NCBI RefSeq assembly: GCF_028372415.1
Contig: NC_092879.1
Coordinates: 100,406,777-100,470,776 of the forward strand
Reading direction: 5' to 3'
Source: Notamacropus eugenii
Taxonomy: Eukaryota; Chordata; Mammalia; Diprotodontia; Macropodidae
Length of the DNA stretch: 64,000 nucleotides
A program made the position numbers and the translations under genes. Each line of letters begins with the position of its first letter. Position 1 is the first letter of the stretch. Positions 32,631-44,470 of the stretch are shown here, one piece after another. The notes beneath the pieces are model-generated. The model had not been told where the DNA came from. It saw only the letters and a list, made by a program, of their open reading frames with translations, and searched no databases.

Positions 32631-34059
32631 CTGAGGGGGGGAGGGAGGGGGGAGAGTGAGAAGAGAATTATTAACCCAAGATGCCAATTCCAGGGCCATC
32701 CACCACTTCTTTTGTTGAATAAATGCTGAAAACAACTTCCTACCAGCCCTGATGGTCTTTGCTCAGTAGCCACAACCTGTCTTACCTGGGAAGACAGAAA
32801 TTTCTTCACCCCAACAGGAGGAAAGAATGTGCTTGAAAAACAGGCAACATTTGGACAACCTGAGATAGAGAAGGCCTTTGTGGACCTTGAATAAACAAAC
32901 AACTGGAAGGCGGTTCGAGTTTCCTCTTTAGAGCAACATCAAGGCCTAAGGAAAACAGATGGTAGAAAAGACTCCCACCCCATTGCAAACACCAGTGGTG
33001 GTCTGAGGAAAGGCCCGAGGTCACGGCCTCTTCCTCAATGCAGGCAGCAGAAGCCACCTGGCAAAAGCAAAAAAAGGGGGTTTCAACTTTAACGACCAAA
33101 CTCATTCACCCACTAAAACATGTGTCGACCTATCCCTAGCCCCAATGTCACATCAAGAAGCCCCGAGGAGACCCCCATTTCTCCAAAAGAAAGATATCTG
33201 ATTTAAACCATGGGGGTGGGGTGGGAATCATCACATGACATTTTTACAAGTATCAATTTCTCCTCATGCATTTACACGGAGTTCATTTTTAATGAAAATT
33301 CCCTTCACAGAAACACACCCACTACGTGAAACAAGGTGATTTCTATAACCCAGATGGAAATGAGAGAAAATGAGCCAACGTGTGCTTTCTGGAATGGAAG
33401 TCTTTGTTTCTGACCAAAGCAGGAAGACCCTGGCAAGGCTAATTCCACAAAAGCACGTCAGATGCCACAGAGGATTGGCACTTGGCACCCCCACCTCATC
33501 TGGAGGTCACACAGGCAGAAAACCAAACACCTGTTCTGCCATGTGACATTCTTCCTTGCCTTAGCAGGGCATGGTGCCCTTCAGCTGAAGGAAAAGGTCA
33601 ATGGAGGTGGAGAGCAGGGCGGGGTGGCCAGGCGGGCTTGAACAACAAAGGCTCAGTCTATTATCCAGGCCTAGTTCAATTGCTTTCATTCACCAAAGCC
33701 AGCTAAGTGTTCTGGTGATTTGTCTCCATTACATGACATCCTGGAAAAAGCAGGTAAGTCACTGACTCATCCTACAGATGGGAAAAGAAACACTCCAAGT
33801 GCAGACCCTCATCTTCATACCTAAGTGTCAATGCCCTGTCAAACCCTCTGGACAGAATCCTCCCAGGCCTCACCTGAAGGTCTTAGCTCCCCTCCACACT
33901 AGATCTGTCAGGACAGGCATGAATAGGCCGAGGTAATCCAAGGCCTTCGAATGAGGAGGGGCTGCCTAAGTGTCTGGTGAACTTCCAAAAATCCCATGCC
34001 ACATCAAAGCTGCGAGTGCCTTGAGGAAGAAAGCATCTTGCCCAACAACTCCCTCCCCC

Positions 34060-34175
34060 ACACCTACCACCCATTTTACAGAGGAAGAAACTAAGGCTCA
34101 GAGAGGAAAAAGAGTTCTGCCTGTGGGCATAAAGCTAGTGAAGAGGCAGAAGTAGAGGCAGAGTCTTGGATTCCC
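34060..34175 (-). repeat. MIR SINE fragment, reversed
   Basis: Complement of the MIR 3' half: TTTTACAGAGGAAGAAACTAAGGCTCAGAG, then a CACAGCTAG-like word. A similar small piece is at 36000-36045. Confidence 0.7.
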
Positions 34176-34425
34176 AGAAGGTTTGAGCCTCCCTTCAAGA
34201 GATCTCAGAGATAATCTAGGAAAAGGAGCTCATTTTAATTATACATGTATTAATAAGCTAAGTCTTAGATTTGGGTTTGAACAATTACCCTCAGAGGTAC
34301 AAGATGGGAGAGGGTGGGCTAGACAACAGTTTGGCTGAAAAAGATCTTGGGGTCTGAGTGAAGCCAGCAGTGAGAAATGGCATCCAAAGGAGCTATGGAC
34401 TGCATTAGGAAGAAGGAGGTGATGA

Positions 34426-34909
34426 ACAGGAAGACTTTAGAGAGGCCTGGAAAGACTTATATGAACTGATGCTGAGTGAAAGGAGCAGAACCAGGAGAAC
34501 TTTGTACACGGCAACAACCACAGTGTGCGAGGAATTTTTCTGGTAGACTTAGTCCTTCATTGCAATGCAAGGATTTAAAAAATTCCCAACAGCAACTTGA
34601 AGCAAAATGCCTTCCACATCCAGAGAAAGAACTACGGAATTGGATCGCAGAATGAAGCAGACCATTTTCTTCTGTATTACGTTTTGTTTTGTTTTATGGT
34701 TTCTCCCATTTATTTTAACTCTTCTATACAACATGACTAAGGTGAAAATGTATTTAATGGGAATGTATGTGCAGAACCTATATAAGACTGCACGCCATCA
34801 GGGTCAGAGGGGGAGGGAGGGGGGAAAGAGGAGGAGGGAGGGGAAAAAAATCTAAGTTATATGGAAGTGATTGCAAAACACTGAAAACAAATGAAATAAT
34901 ATTTTAAAA
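34426..34909 (+). mobile_element. 5'-truncated L1 3' end with 13 bp target duplication
   Basis: The insert contains the last bases of L1 ORF2 and the 3' UTR, closely matching 56815-57260 and 6550-7030, and ends in an A-rich tail. It is flanked by AAGGAGGTGATGA (34413-34425) and AAGGGGGTGATGA (34910-34922), one mismatch apart. Confidence 0.88.
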
Positions 34910-36724
34910 AAGGGGGTGATGAGCCCAATGCACTCTGGCCCTCTCCCCCAGCCCAACCACACCTAGAGTCTTCTTGTCCAGTTTTGGGTACCACAATTTG
35001 AGGAGAAAAACTGGAGAGAATCTAGAGGAGGGCAGCCCAGATGGTAAAGGGCCTTGAGTCCACGTCAGAGGAACCACTTAAAAGAAGGGAGATGATGAGC
35101 AGCAGTGAGGCCAGGAGAGCTGGGGGCCGTCCCCTCCGTGGCACTGGCTGGATGAGGTGGCTGCTGAGTTTCCTTTTTGGCTCTAAACTTCTAGGATTCC
35201 ACTGGCAATAAATTTTACTGGTGCCTTGCATTTGTGACAACATTTCTGGCTTTACCTTATTCCACCACACCCATCCACCAGAAAAATAACCAAAAAAGTA
35301 AAAACTCCCTTATTTTACAGTTAAGAAGACTGAGGTCTCGGAATGGAGAATGACTTATCAGGGGTCGTGCAGCATCAGTGGCCAAGGGAATACAGAATGG
35401 ACGTTATTTTTTTCTCCTCTGATTTGCTTGCTGATTGAGCAAAGGGCCTGGGTACCTGTTTGCCATGAAAGAGACCCAAACAGCTCAGGGTGCCACGGCA
35501 GGGCCAGGGGCAAGCCAGGGAGTGGAGCTGGGCCCACACTGGGCGTCCTGCTAACCATCCCTGGCCTCAGCTGAACAGACAGCAACACGTGTGGAGGCAG
35601 GCCCCCTTTCAGGGAAGATGAAGAAGAGAGACAGCCAGGAAGGAAAAAAAAGCCATCCTTGGGTCTGCTCACTCTTTGCCAACTGCTTCTATTTCCCCTT
35701 CTTTGGAATCAACTTGTCCCATTCCACTCTCACTAAGGAGCTGGGCCAGGCCAGTTGCTTAGTAACTAGAGGTCCCTTCAAAATAAAAAATACCTCCCCC
35801 CCCCCAAAAAAAACACCATGTCCTTGGAGCTTGGGGCTGAGGCTGACAATCCAGCTGCTTTGAAACTCAGTGCTCCCGAAAGAAGGTGTCTGCTGAGCAG
35901 GAGCGCCAGTGCATTCACTTGTTTGTACAGCCTGGTAGTGGCCCAACGGGGGACACTGCCAGAGAGCATGCCACAACTGTAGGAGGTCAGTGCTGTTAAC
36001 CCCCTCATTTTAGAGATCAAGAAACTGAGGCTCAGGGAGGTGAAGGGTGTGGAGGAGCACACCCCAGATTCCAGTCCCAGTCCTATTCTAGAAGCCGTGG
36101 GAGCCTCAGTATCTGGCAATTTCTTGGCTTCTGCGTGTGCAAGGGTTTATTCCACACCACTCGGTGCCAGGCACGGTGCTACCAATATGATCCCACTTCA
36201 ATAGAGGCAGAGAGGTTGAGTGACTTGTCCAGGCCGGCCCTCCCTCCAGTGTGCCTCCCTCCTCCCTGCCCAAGAGAAGCTACGGAAACAGAGACCACTC
36301 TCAAGCGGCCAAGGAATGCTCAGCTCTTGATGCTTCTGTCGGTAGCCCTGGTGCCTTATGGAGCTTCTAGGGGCTCCTTCCCAGGGTGGGGTAGGGTGGT
36401 GCTCTGCTAATCGACACAGAAGATACACCCTGGCAAATTCAAGCTGGGGCACCAACATTCAGCTGAGCTGTGAGCTCATTGGAAAATGGTGGGGACAGGG
36501 TTCTGAGGTAGGAACTGTCTAAAGGCCAACCCAGAAGGACCCAGGGCTCTGCCTCCTGCTTAGTTCCACATCACACAAGCCAGTCCCAGAGAGCCCTGCC
36601 TGCCCCCAATCCACTATTCCGAGGGTCCCCCCCCCCCCGATTTCTGACAACAACAGTGAGAAGAGGTGTCGGGAGGAGGCTAGCCTCAGTGGACAGCACA
36701 GGAAGCAGAGTTTGGCAAGTTCAG

Positions 36725-37080
36725 AGGGACACCTACTGTGTGCCAGGCACTAGGCCAAACTGGGAATACAAGGAAGGAAAAAAGTTTACAGTTTGAAAGA
36801 GGGATATGAGGTGGTGAGACAGAGAAAGGATAGAGTGGGGAAATCTGAGAAGGCAGCCTCAGGTTACAGAGGACTGGAAAGGCTTCTTGGGAGATTTTAG
36901 GTGGGACCTGAAGGGAGGCAGAGAGGAGGAGGCCTAGTCAGAAGACCTTGGTCACTGGATCACAGAGCCCACAGGTCAAGACGGCAAAGGGAGGGAGGGG
37001 GCAGGTTGGGGAGGGCTTTTAGAAAGATACTCAAACCTCCCCAATGTCGGGGCCTCCCTAGAGGCCTCCAAATGGCACAA
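36725..37080 (-). repeat. reversed L2 fragment next to the pyrimidine tract
   Basis: Starts CACCTACTGTGTGCCAGGCAC and continues with antisense L2 text (GGCTTCTTGGGAGATTTTAG, GGTCACTGGATCACAGAG). It ends where the pyrimidine satellite begins. Confidence 0.6.
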
Positions 37081-37082
37081 AG

Positions 37083-37651
37083 TTTCTGTCTGTCTTTCCC
37101 TCCCTCCTTTTCTATCTCTGTCTCTGTCCCTTCCTCCCTCCATTTCTCTGTCTCTCCCACCCTCCTTTTCTCTCCCTGACTCTGTCTCTCTCTCCTTTTC
37201 AATGTCTCTTTCCCTCCCTCCCTCCTTTTCTCTCTTTGTCTATCTCTGCCTCCCTCCTTTTCTGTTTCTGTCTCTCCCTCCCTCTTCTCTTTCTGACTGG
37301 CTCTCCCACCCTCCTTTTCTCTCTCTGACTGTCTCTCCCTCCCCTTCCCTTTCTCTCTCTTGTTCTGTCTCTTCCTCCCTCCTTTTCTCTCTGTCTCTCA
37401 CTCTCCCCCTGCTTTTCTCTGTCTCTCTCTCCCTTCTTTTATCTCTCTCCCTCCATCCTTTTCTGTTTCCGTCTATCCCTCCCTCCTTTTGCGTCTGTCT
37501 CGCTCCTTCCTTTTCTGTCCCTCCCTTCCTCCTTTTCTCTCTCTGTCTCTTGCTCCCTCCTTTTCTCTGACTCTGTCTCTCCCTTGCTACTTTTCTCTCT
37601 GTCTCTCCATCCTATTCTCTCTCTATCTCTATCTCTCCTTCCCTCTTTTTC
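37083..37651 (+). repeat. pyrimidine satellite, left block
   Basis: Degenerate tandem units of roughly 20-30 bases, with a core like TCCCTCCTTTTCTCTCTGTC. The plus strand is almost entirely C and T. Long stop-free frames across it are an artefact of composition. It continues at 38284 after the LTR insertion. Confidence 0.93.
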
Positions 37652-38283
37652 TGTTGGGATGTAAGCTCAGTTTTCACATGGACAGTCTCGGGCAGGTAAA
37701 AGTGAGGACCTCTAAACCTCAGAGTTCTCACGAGGCCCCCCAGGGAACAGCTGGGGATTGAGGTGGGAAACACGGGCTATCTCGTGCATTTCCACCTCTT
37801 CTCAGTGGGAAACTTGCTGGGGAAAGCATCCTACCCTTGAGATTGGTCCGTGGTCTGAGCACACCTGTTGTTAGTTAGCTAGGGGCTGAGAGCACGCATG
37901 GTATTCACGTGCAAACTATGCGGCAGGGAGAGCTTAAGTAGGGACAGGAAAGCCTGAAGGCCCTCTTCTGGCTGCGGGGTCCCCTTTGGGGGTCCCTCCC
38001 CTCTCTTCTTGCTGCAGGGCCCTTGGAGGGAAGAGGGTCCCTCCCCTCTTCCGCTCCCATCCTCTTGCTGTATGATCCTTGCCCCCTTGGGAGGAGGAGG
38101 GTTCCTTTCTCCTGGGGAAGAACTCGCCCCGCATGTGGATACTTAACTAAGACCCTGAATAAAGCCTAACCCTTGTTTGACTCTGGAAAGTCTCTTCTCT
38201 CAATACGTTTATCCGGATGGCCACCAAAGACCTGGACGAAAGGTAAGAAGACTCGGGTAGCTCATCGGCCTCTAGGCCAAACA
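37652..38283 (+). mobile_element. solo endogenous retrovirus LTR (632 bp) with 6 bp target duplication
   Basis: The unit begins TGTTGGG and ends CCAAACA, near-perfect inverted termini of the TG...CA type. TTTTTC occurs immediately before (37646-37651) and immediately after (38284-38289). An AATAAA signal at 38158-38163 is followed by a short R/U5-like segment. No internal viral gene is present, so this is a solo LTR left by recombination. It lies in plus orientation, antisense to DLG3. The virus class cannot be named with confidence; length and layout would fit a gammaretrovirus-like or other class I element. Confidence 0.85.
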
Positions 38284-39604
38284 TTTTTCTCTGTCTCTCC
38301 CACTCTCCTTTTCTTTCTGTCTGTCCCTCCCTCCTATTCTCTGTCTCTCCATCCATAATTTTCTCCATCTGTCCCTCCTTCCCTCCTTTTCTCTGTCTTG
38401 TTCTTCCTTCCCTCCCGTTCTCTTTTTGACTGTCTCTCCCTCCCTCCTGTTCTGTCTCTCCCACTCTCCTTTTCTTTCTGTCTCTCCCTCCCTGCTTTTC
38501 TCTTTTTCTGTCCCTCCATTGTATTCTCTATCTCTATCTCTCCTTCCCTCCTTTTCTGTCTGTCTCTCCCTCCCTCCTATTCTCTTGCTGTCTCTGCCTC
38601 CCTCCTTTTCTGTTTCTGTATCTCCTTCCTTAATTTTCTGTCTCTCCCTCACTCCTTTTCTCTCTGTCTCTCTCTCCCTTCTTTTGCTTCTGTCTCTCCC
38701 TACCTTGTTTTCTCTCTTCCTCCCTCCCTTTCTCTCTCTCTCCCTCCCTTTTCTTCTCTTTCTGACTGGCTCTCCCACCCTTCTTTTCTCTCTCTGGCTC
38801 TGTCTTCCTCCCTCCTTTTTTCTCTCTGTTTCTCCCTCTCAGCTTTTCTCTGTCTCTGTCCCTCTTTCCCTATGTTTTGCTCTGCCTCTCCCTCTCTCCT
38901 TTTCTCTTTCTGTCTCTCACTCTCTCCTTTTGGCTCTTTCTGTCTCTCTCCCTCCTTTCTTTTGTCTCTGTCTCTCCCTACCTCGTTTTCTCTCTCTCCC
39001 TCCCTCCTTTTCTCTGTCTCCCTCCTTTTCTCTGTCTCCCTCCTTTTCTCTGTGTCTCACTCCCTCCTGTTCACTCCCTGTCTCTCCCTCCGTCCTTTTC
39101 TCTCTGTGTCTCCGTCCCACTTTCTCTCTCTCCCCTACCCTCCTTTTCTCTTTATCTGTCTCTCCTTCCCTCCTTTTCTATGTGTCTCACTCCCTCCTTT
39201 TCTCTGTCTCTTTCTCTCCTTCCCTCCTTTTCTCTCTCTGTCTCTGTCCCTTCCTCCCTGTTTCTCTATCACTCCCTCCCTCCTTTACTGTTTCTCGCTC
39301 CCTCCTTTTCTCTCTCTGCCTCTCCTTCCCTCCTTTTCTCTGTGTCTCCCCCCTGCCTTCTCTCTCTTTCTGTGTCTCCCTCCCGCCTTTTCTGTCTCTC
39401 TCCCTCCCTCTTTTTCTCTCTTGTCCCTCCCTCCCTCCCCTTCCTGTTCTTCTCTCTTTGTCTCTGTCTCTCCTTTCCTCCTTTTCTCTCTCTGTTTGTC
39501 TCTCCCTCACTCCTTTTCTCTCTGTCTCTCCCTTCCTCCTTTTCTCTCTCCCTCTGTCCCTTCATCCCTCTGTTTCTCTCTCTATCACTTCCTCCCTCTG
39601 TACT
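38284..39604 (+). repeat. pyrimidine satellite, right block
   Basis: Same unit type as 37083-37651, about 1.3 kb. Together the blocks give about 1.9 kb of C/T on the plus strand, meaning G/A in the DLG3 pre-mRNA. The 402-codon stop-free frame at 38398-39606 is composition-driven and not a gene. Confidence 0.93.
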
Positions 39605-40299
39605 GACTAGAAGGATGCTGGGGACCCAAATAAGATCCAAGACAAGGGGGTTAGACCTCATGACCTCCACAGTCTCTTCCAGCTCTGAACTGCTGATAGT
39701 ACTCCAATTATCACCTTTTCCTTTCTAGAAGCCATGTTTCTCAACAACCCAAGATCTAAATGGCTGCACAGATATAGAACTTGCACTTCTAAAATCTCAA
39801 GATCTTTTTTGCAGACAAATTGAGCCTTTCCCATTTTATTTCTGAACCCCAAAGAACTGATATCTATCCCCACTAAATTTCATAAACCTCAATATTCTAG
39901 ATTGTTAAGATCTGTCATCTGATATGTCAGCTTTGGTCCTGTACGCCATCTATGCCTTAAGTTATTGATTAAAATGATCAACTGCACAAGGATGCCCACT
40001 CAGCTCCCTAGGGGAGGCCACCTGTCAAGATCACATCAAGCCATTAATGACTTCTCCTGTGTACAATCATCCAAGCAGCTAGAAATCCTCCTAATTGTAC
40101 TATCTAGACATCTAGCCCACGTCTTTTCCACTTTGCAGAAATGATGGTTTAGCCCATCTTACACCACACCCCACAAGAAGCTCAAAGCAGGCAGGTAATC
40201 TGCATACCAAAGGGCCACAGCACAGGAAAAAAAAATGAGAGAAAAAGAAAGATTGGGCTCCTTTAGCTAAGGGAAGAATTATTAACCAAGAAAGACATA

Positions 40300-41040
40300 A
40301 GACAGATGATTTTGATTTCGATTACATGCAAGCCTTTGTGCCAACAAAATCAAGGCAGGGGAAAAAAAATCTTAAAAAGGTAAATCCAAGAGCTACATTT
40401 GTGTTAAGTTTCTGTATGTGACTAAGATGGATTAGTGGCCAAGAGATGCAAACTAATGATTTGCAAAAGAACTATGAACTATTAACCATATGAAAGACTG
40501 AACAGTAAAAATCAAAACCATAAATCAAAATAACTCCAAGGTTTCACATCATAACCAGAAAACTGGCAAAGAATGGCAAAAGATGGAAACTGTATGAGTT
40601 GGAAACCATTTGGTGAAGCTTTAAAAGCTGTATTCTGTTCTACCAAATCAAAATCAAAAAAAATAAATAAACATGCAAAAAAGCAATGAAAATACCCACG
40701 GATTCCCCTTCGAGGCCTGTAACCTAAGATATTAAGGGGAAAAAAATCTCATAAACACCAAAATATTCATAGCAGCACTTTTTATGATGGTGAAAAACTA
40801 GGAACAAAGATGCCCGTCAGCTGGGGAATGGCCGAACCAATGGTGGCCCATGAACATCTGTAATGCCATCTTGCTGTGCCAGAAGAAACAAACAAGTGCA
40901 GAAAAGCGTGAGAAGATTTATATGAATAGGTGCAGAATGAAATAAGCAGAACCAGGAAACTAATAACACTAATAATGTAAAGGGACACCCCCTCAATAAA
41001 ACTGAACACTATGAAAGGATAATGACCAAAAAACTGAGAA
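40300..41040 (+). repeat. old L1 fragment (ORF2 C terminus to 3' UTR)
   Basis: Shares with the large L1 the order CATAGCAGCACTTTTTATGATGG, CAGCTGGGGAATGGC, AGCAGAACCAGGAAACTAAT, but is more diverged, so it is an older family. Confidence 0.65.
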
Positions 41041-41529
41041 AATGTACCTCCTTCCTTTTATTCTTTTGGCAGAGGTGTGGCAAAGCACAAATACTGCCAG
41101 ACAGTTGATAAGGTGGCTTGTTTTGCAGCATTGCTTTTTATCTACCCTCCTTAAAAAACAATCTTTTATTAGGTGGGTAGGGGAGAGAAGAGCGTTGTAT
41201 TTGGAAAAGTCTTTGTATCAGGGAATAGAAAAGCATTCATCAAAACAAGAAGCAAATCAAGTCAAGGTGAATTCCAACTGCACAGGGCTCTTAACCCAGC
41301 ATCTGGGAACTTGTCTTCATTTACTGCTGGAACAATTGGATTTCGACAAATGTGTCCCCTGTGTATTTTGTTGCAATAAGGAGATCACATTGTTAAAGTG
41401 CTAGATCAGAGCTATGATCACCAAAAGCTCGCTATGATCACAACCTCCAAGGGCCTTGGGGTCTCTAACCCTAAATGTCTTGTGGTAAGTTCCCTGGATC
41501 AGATGACTAGCAAGAGGCAGCTGAAGGCA

Positions 41530-41775
41530 CTACAGAGCACTAGGTATGGGGCCTGGTGGCAGAAGACCTGAATTCCAAACAGGCTCAGTCACTTACTAGG
41601 TGGGTGACCCTGGGCAAATCACTTCACCTCTGTCTGCCTCAGTTAACTCATCTGTAAAATGGGGAAAATAATAGCACCTACCTCCCAGGGTTATTGTGGG
41701 GAATAAAATTATATCCTTTTTGTAAAGTGGTTTGCAAACCTTAAAGGGGCTACAGAAACGCTAATTGTTTGTTTT
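41530..41775 (+). repeat. MIR SINE, nearly complete
   Basis: GGTGACCCTGGGCAAATCAC, CTCATCTGTAAAATGGGGAA, CCTCCCAGGGTTATTGTGGG, and GTAAAGTGGTTTGCAAACC follow in MIR order. Confidence 0.88.
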
Positions 41776-42399
41776 CTGTGTTGAAATACATTCTGAGGAG
41801 TCTAAGGAGCTGCAGAAGCAGCCACAGAAAGGTCCTCATCTCCCCTTGGGAGGCAGGCAGGCAGAGGACTGATCCTGTTTGTGACAGCACATGTCCTCCC
41901 AAACAGGCCCCCATCACTGCCTCTTTTGAGATGCTCACTGGTTATCTCCTTAGGTTCAAGAAGTTTCCCAGGATTTGAAGACTGGTGGCCTACACTTTGT
42001 AGCCTTCCAAGAACACTTCCAACCTCCAGCTCAAGGCGTGTTGAAAAGGAGTGCTTTCTCTTTACCCCAAAGTCCCTTCATTTTCTTCCCTTCCTCTTTA
42101 GTCACATAGCTCCATGATCCAAGCGTGACTCCCAAGCTCTTGCTCCCTCTCAAGCAGTCACCAGAGATTTGGCACCAATTCTTTGTGTGAGACACATGCC
42201 CTTGTCACCATGTCCATGGCCACTGCCGGACATCACCCACCAGGCCCTTGGCACCTCTTGCTTCAACCACAACCCTGCCCAACTGATTCCTGAAGCACAA
42301 GGCTCAGCATGTTATCTCTATGCTCAAAAACATTTCCTAGGAACAGGCCCAAATTAAATAAGCCCTTTGCAGTGTGATTCCTGCCTAGTTTTCAAACTG

Positions 42400-42955
42400 A
42401 TTTCACACCCTATATTTCCTTTCAACTAGTTTTTCTGTCTCCTACCTCTATGCCTTTGCCCAGGCTACCACCCCATGCTTGAAATGCCCTCCCACCATTC
42501 TCCTGGAACTTCTGGCTCCCTTCAAGGTTCGGCTCAGATGCCACTTCTTAGAAGAGAACGTAATTGTTGCTGCAACCCTCACTCCCTCCCTATCATTTTG
42601 CATTAATGGATGGAATGGGATCTGTCTTTGCTTATCTGTGTAAATGCTATATTCCCCTAGAAGAATGGAAGAAAGGACCATCTCTGGCTTTTCTAACCCT
42701 AGCCCTAAGACATCGTCTTTGACTCTTTTTTCATTTGGAAAGGGGTCCCAGACCTGCAGGGAGCTGAGGAAATTGCCCCTCCTATCAATGCATGTTGGGG
42801 TGCTGCTCAGAGAGATGTCTACAGGGTCACTGGGGGTCACCAAGGCAGGCTTTGAGCACAAGTCATTCAGACTCAGAGGATCACTGAGACAGGCCACACT
42901 ATCCCTGACTTAAGTGCCTTGCACACAGCTGGTGCTGAATAAGTGTGCACTCAAC
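42400..42955 (+). repeat. L2 3' region
   Basis: GGCTCCCTTCAAGGTTCGGC, CAGATGCCACTTCTTAGAAG and a tail GTGCCTTGCACACAGCTGGTG, GAATAAGTG fit the L2 3' part in plus orientation. Confidence 0.7.
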
Positions 42956-43639
42956 TCACTGTTGACAAACAGGGCCAAGCACGTAATGGAGAATCACAAG
43001 GGGAAGCCAGATACACCTGTCCTCCTGAAGACAAGACCGTTGCTTTTCTCCAAAACATGAAAAATGACAGTTATTATATTTTATATTTCAGAAAACTGGA
43101 TGCAGATCAAAGTCCTCACATCCCCAAATCGCAAATCTCAAAAGCACATGGGCTTTCCAAGTGAGAGGCCATTGATTTTGTCACTCTCCATGATGGCTAA
43201 TCCAGAGCTGGCTTAGAGTTAGAGAATAAAAGGCTAGAATAAACAGGCAAGTCTCTGAATGGAGAAGCCTAAAGGTCCCGCCATCCCTCAGGGCCCAACC
43301 ACTAAGCCTGCTCTTTGATGTAATGAAATGCCAAGTCAATAGCAAAAGCCTTCAAGGTCTTTTAAGGCCACGTGGGCAGCTTGGCCATAATGATAAGGGA
43401 AAAGTCATCCCAAGATGATGGGGATGATAAAAGCCTGGGAGAGAGCCCATAGGCTGCTACCTAATGACAATAGGTCAAAGTGTCACCAACCAAGATCCGG
43501 GCATCACTAGGAAGAGGATTAGAAAGAAACCAGAATCCACCATTCTGTCCTTATTTGGCCACACTGGGGATACAGACCATGGGCAATTTAGATTGCTACA
43601 CTTGGAAAAAGACAAAATGGGAATGATCACAGAAACGAT

Positions 43640-43840
43640 CTAGGTAGCAACAATGGATAGAGTGGTGGGCCTGGAGTCAGGAAGATACATCTTCCTGAGC
43701 TCAAATCCAGCCTCAGACACTTACTAGCTCTGTGACCCTGGCATGATCTGGAGAAGGAAATGGCAAGAGATACTGGGGTGCCAAGAAAACCCCATGAAGA
43801 TTGGGCACATATGAAAAAGGACTCAATGACAAGGAGACAG
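43640..43840 (+). repeat. tRNA-derived SINE with RTE-like tail, second copy
   Basis: GGGCCTGGAGTCAGGAAGAT, TTACTAGCTCTGTGACCCTG, GGAGAAGGAAATGGCAAGAG and GCCAAGAAAACCCCATGAAG match the family at 25617-25830. The head is shortened. Confidence 0.8.
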
Positions 43841-44259
43841 GAGGAACAACTATATTTGAGACCGATATCCCAAATGATAAGCAGACTGCCCCACATACTC
43901 CACTTAATTCTAGGTAACATGGCCAGAGATGGAGTCTGAGGCAAGAATGGAATCCCTAGGACACAACTCTAATAGTTGTATGGTCAATGTCTGCACCAAG
44001 AAAGGAAAGATGAGCATCCAGGATGGCGGGGAAGCCATCTGGTAAAGAACAGGGCTCCGATGAATTCTGGAGGGAAAAGCTGAAAGGACAGAGTCTGGAG
44101 ATGATGGGAAGGGGAAACAATTCTAATCATGGGGCTCTAGGCGAAAAGAGACCTAAAGAATAAAAACAAAACAAGATTCTGGAATTTAGGTGCCTTGGCA
44201 GAAGAAAACATGGGGACTGAATAATCATATTAAAAACTGACACTTGGATGGGTTGTAAG

Positions 44260-44470
44260 ATTTACAAAGTATTTTCTATCCATTATCCCACCGGAGTCTC
44301 CCAATGATCATTACGCCTCTGTAAAGCTTTCTTGCTCTCTCAAGGAAAGCTACAATAACACTCATACTTAATTTTCCAGGCAAGGAAACTGAGGTTCAGG
44401 AGTAAAGAACCTTCTCCAAAGCCGCACAGCTAGTAAGTGATGGGGCTCAGATGTGAAGCTCTACCTAGAA
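44260..44470 (-). repeat. MIR SINE, reversed
   Basis: TTTACAAAGTATTTTCTATCC, AAGGAAACTGAGGTTCAGG and CCGCACAGCTAGTAAGTGAT are complements of MIR parts in order. Confidence 0.75.

Noticed and set aside
38398..39610. Overlapping stop-free frames of 402 and 394 codons rich in Leu, Ser, Pro and Phe
   Set aside because: They are translations of a C/T tandem repeat with almost no purines, so stop codons cannot occur. Several frames are open at once and no domain is present.
38272..39670. Minus-strand Arg/Glu/Gly-rich frames across the same tract
   Set aside because: Same composition artefact on the complementary strand.
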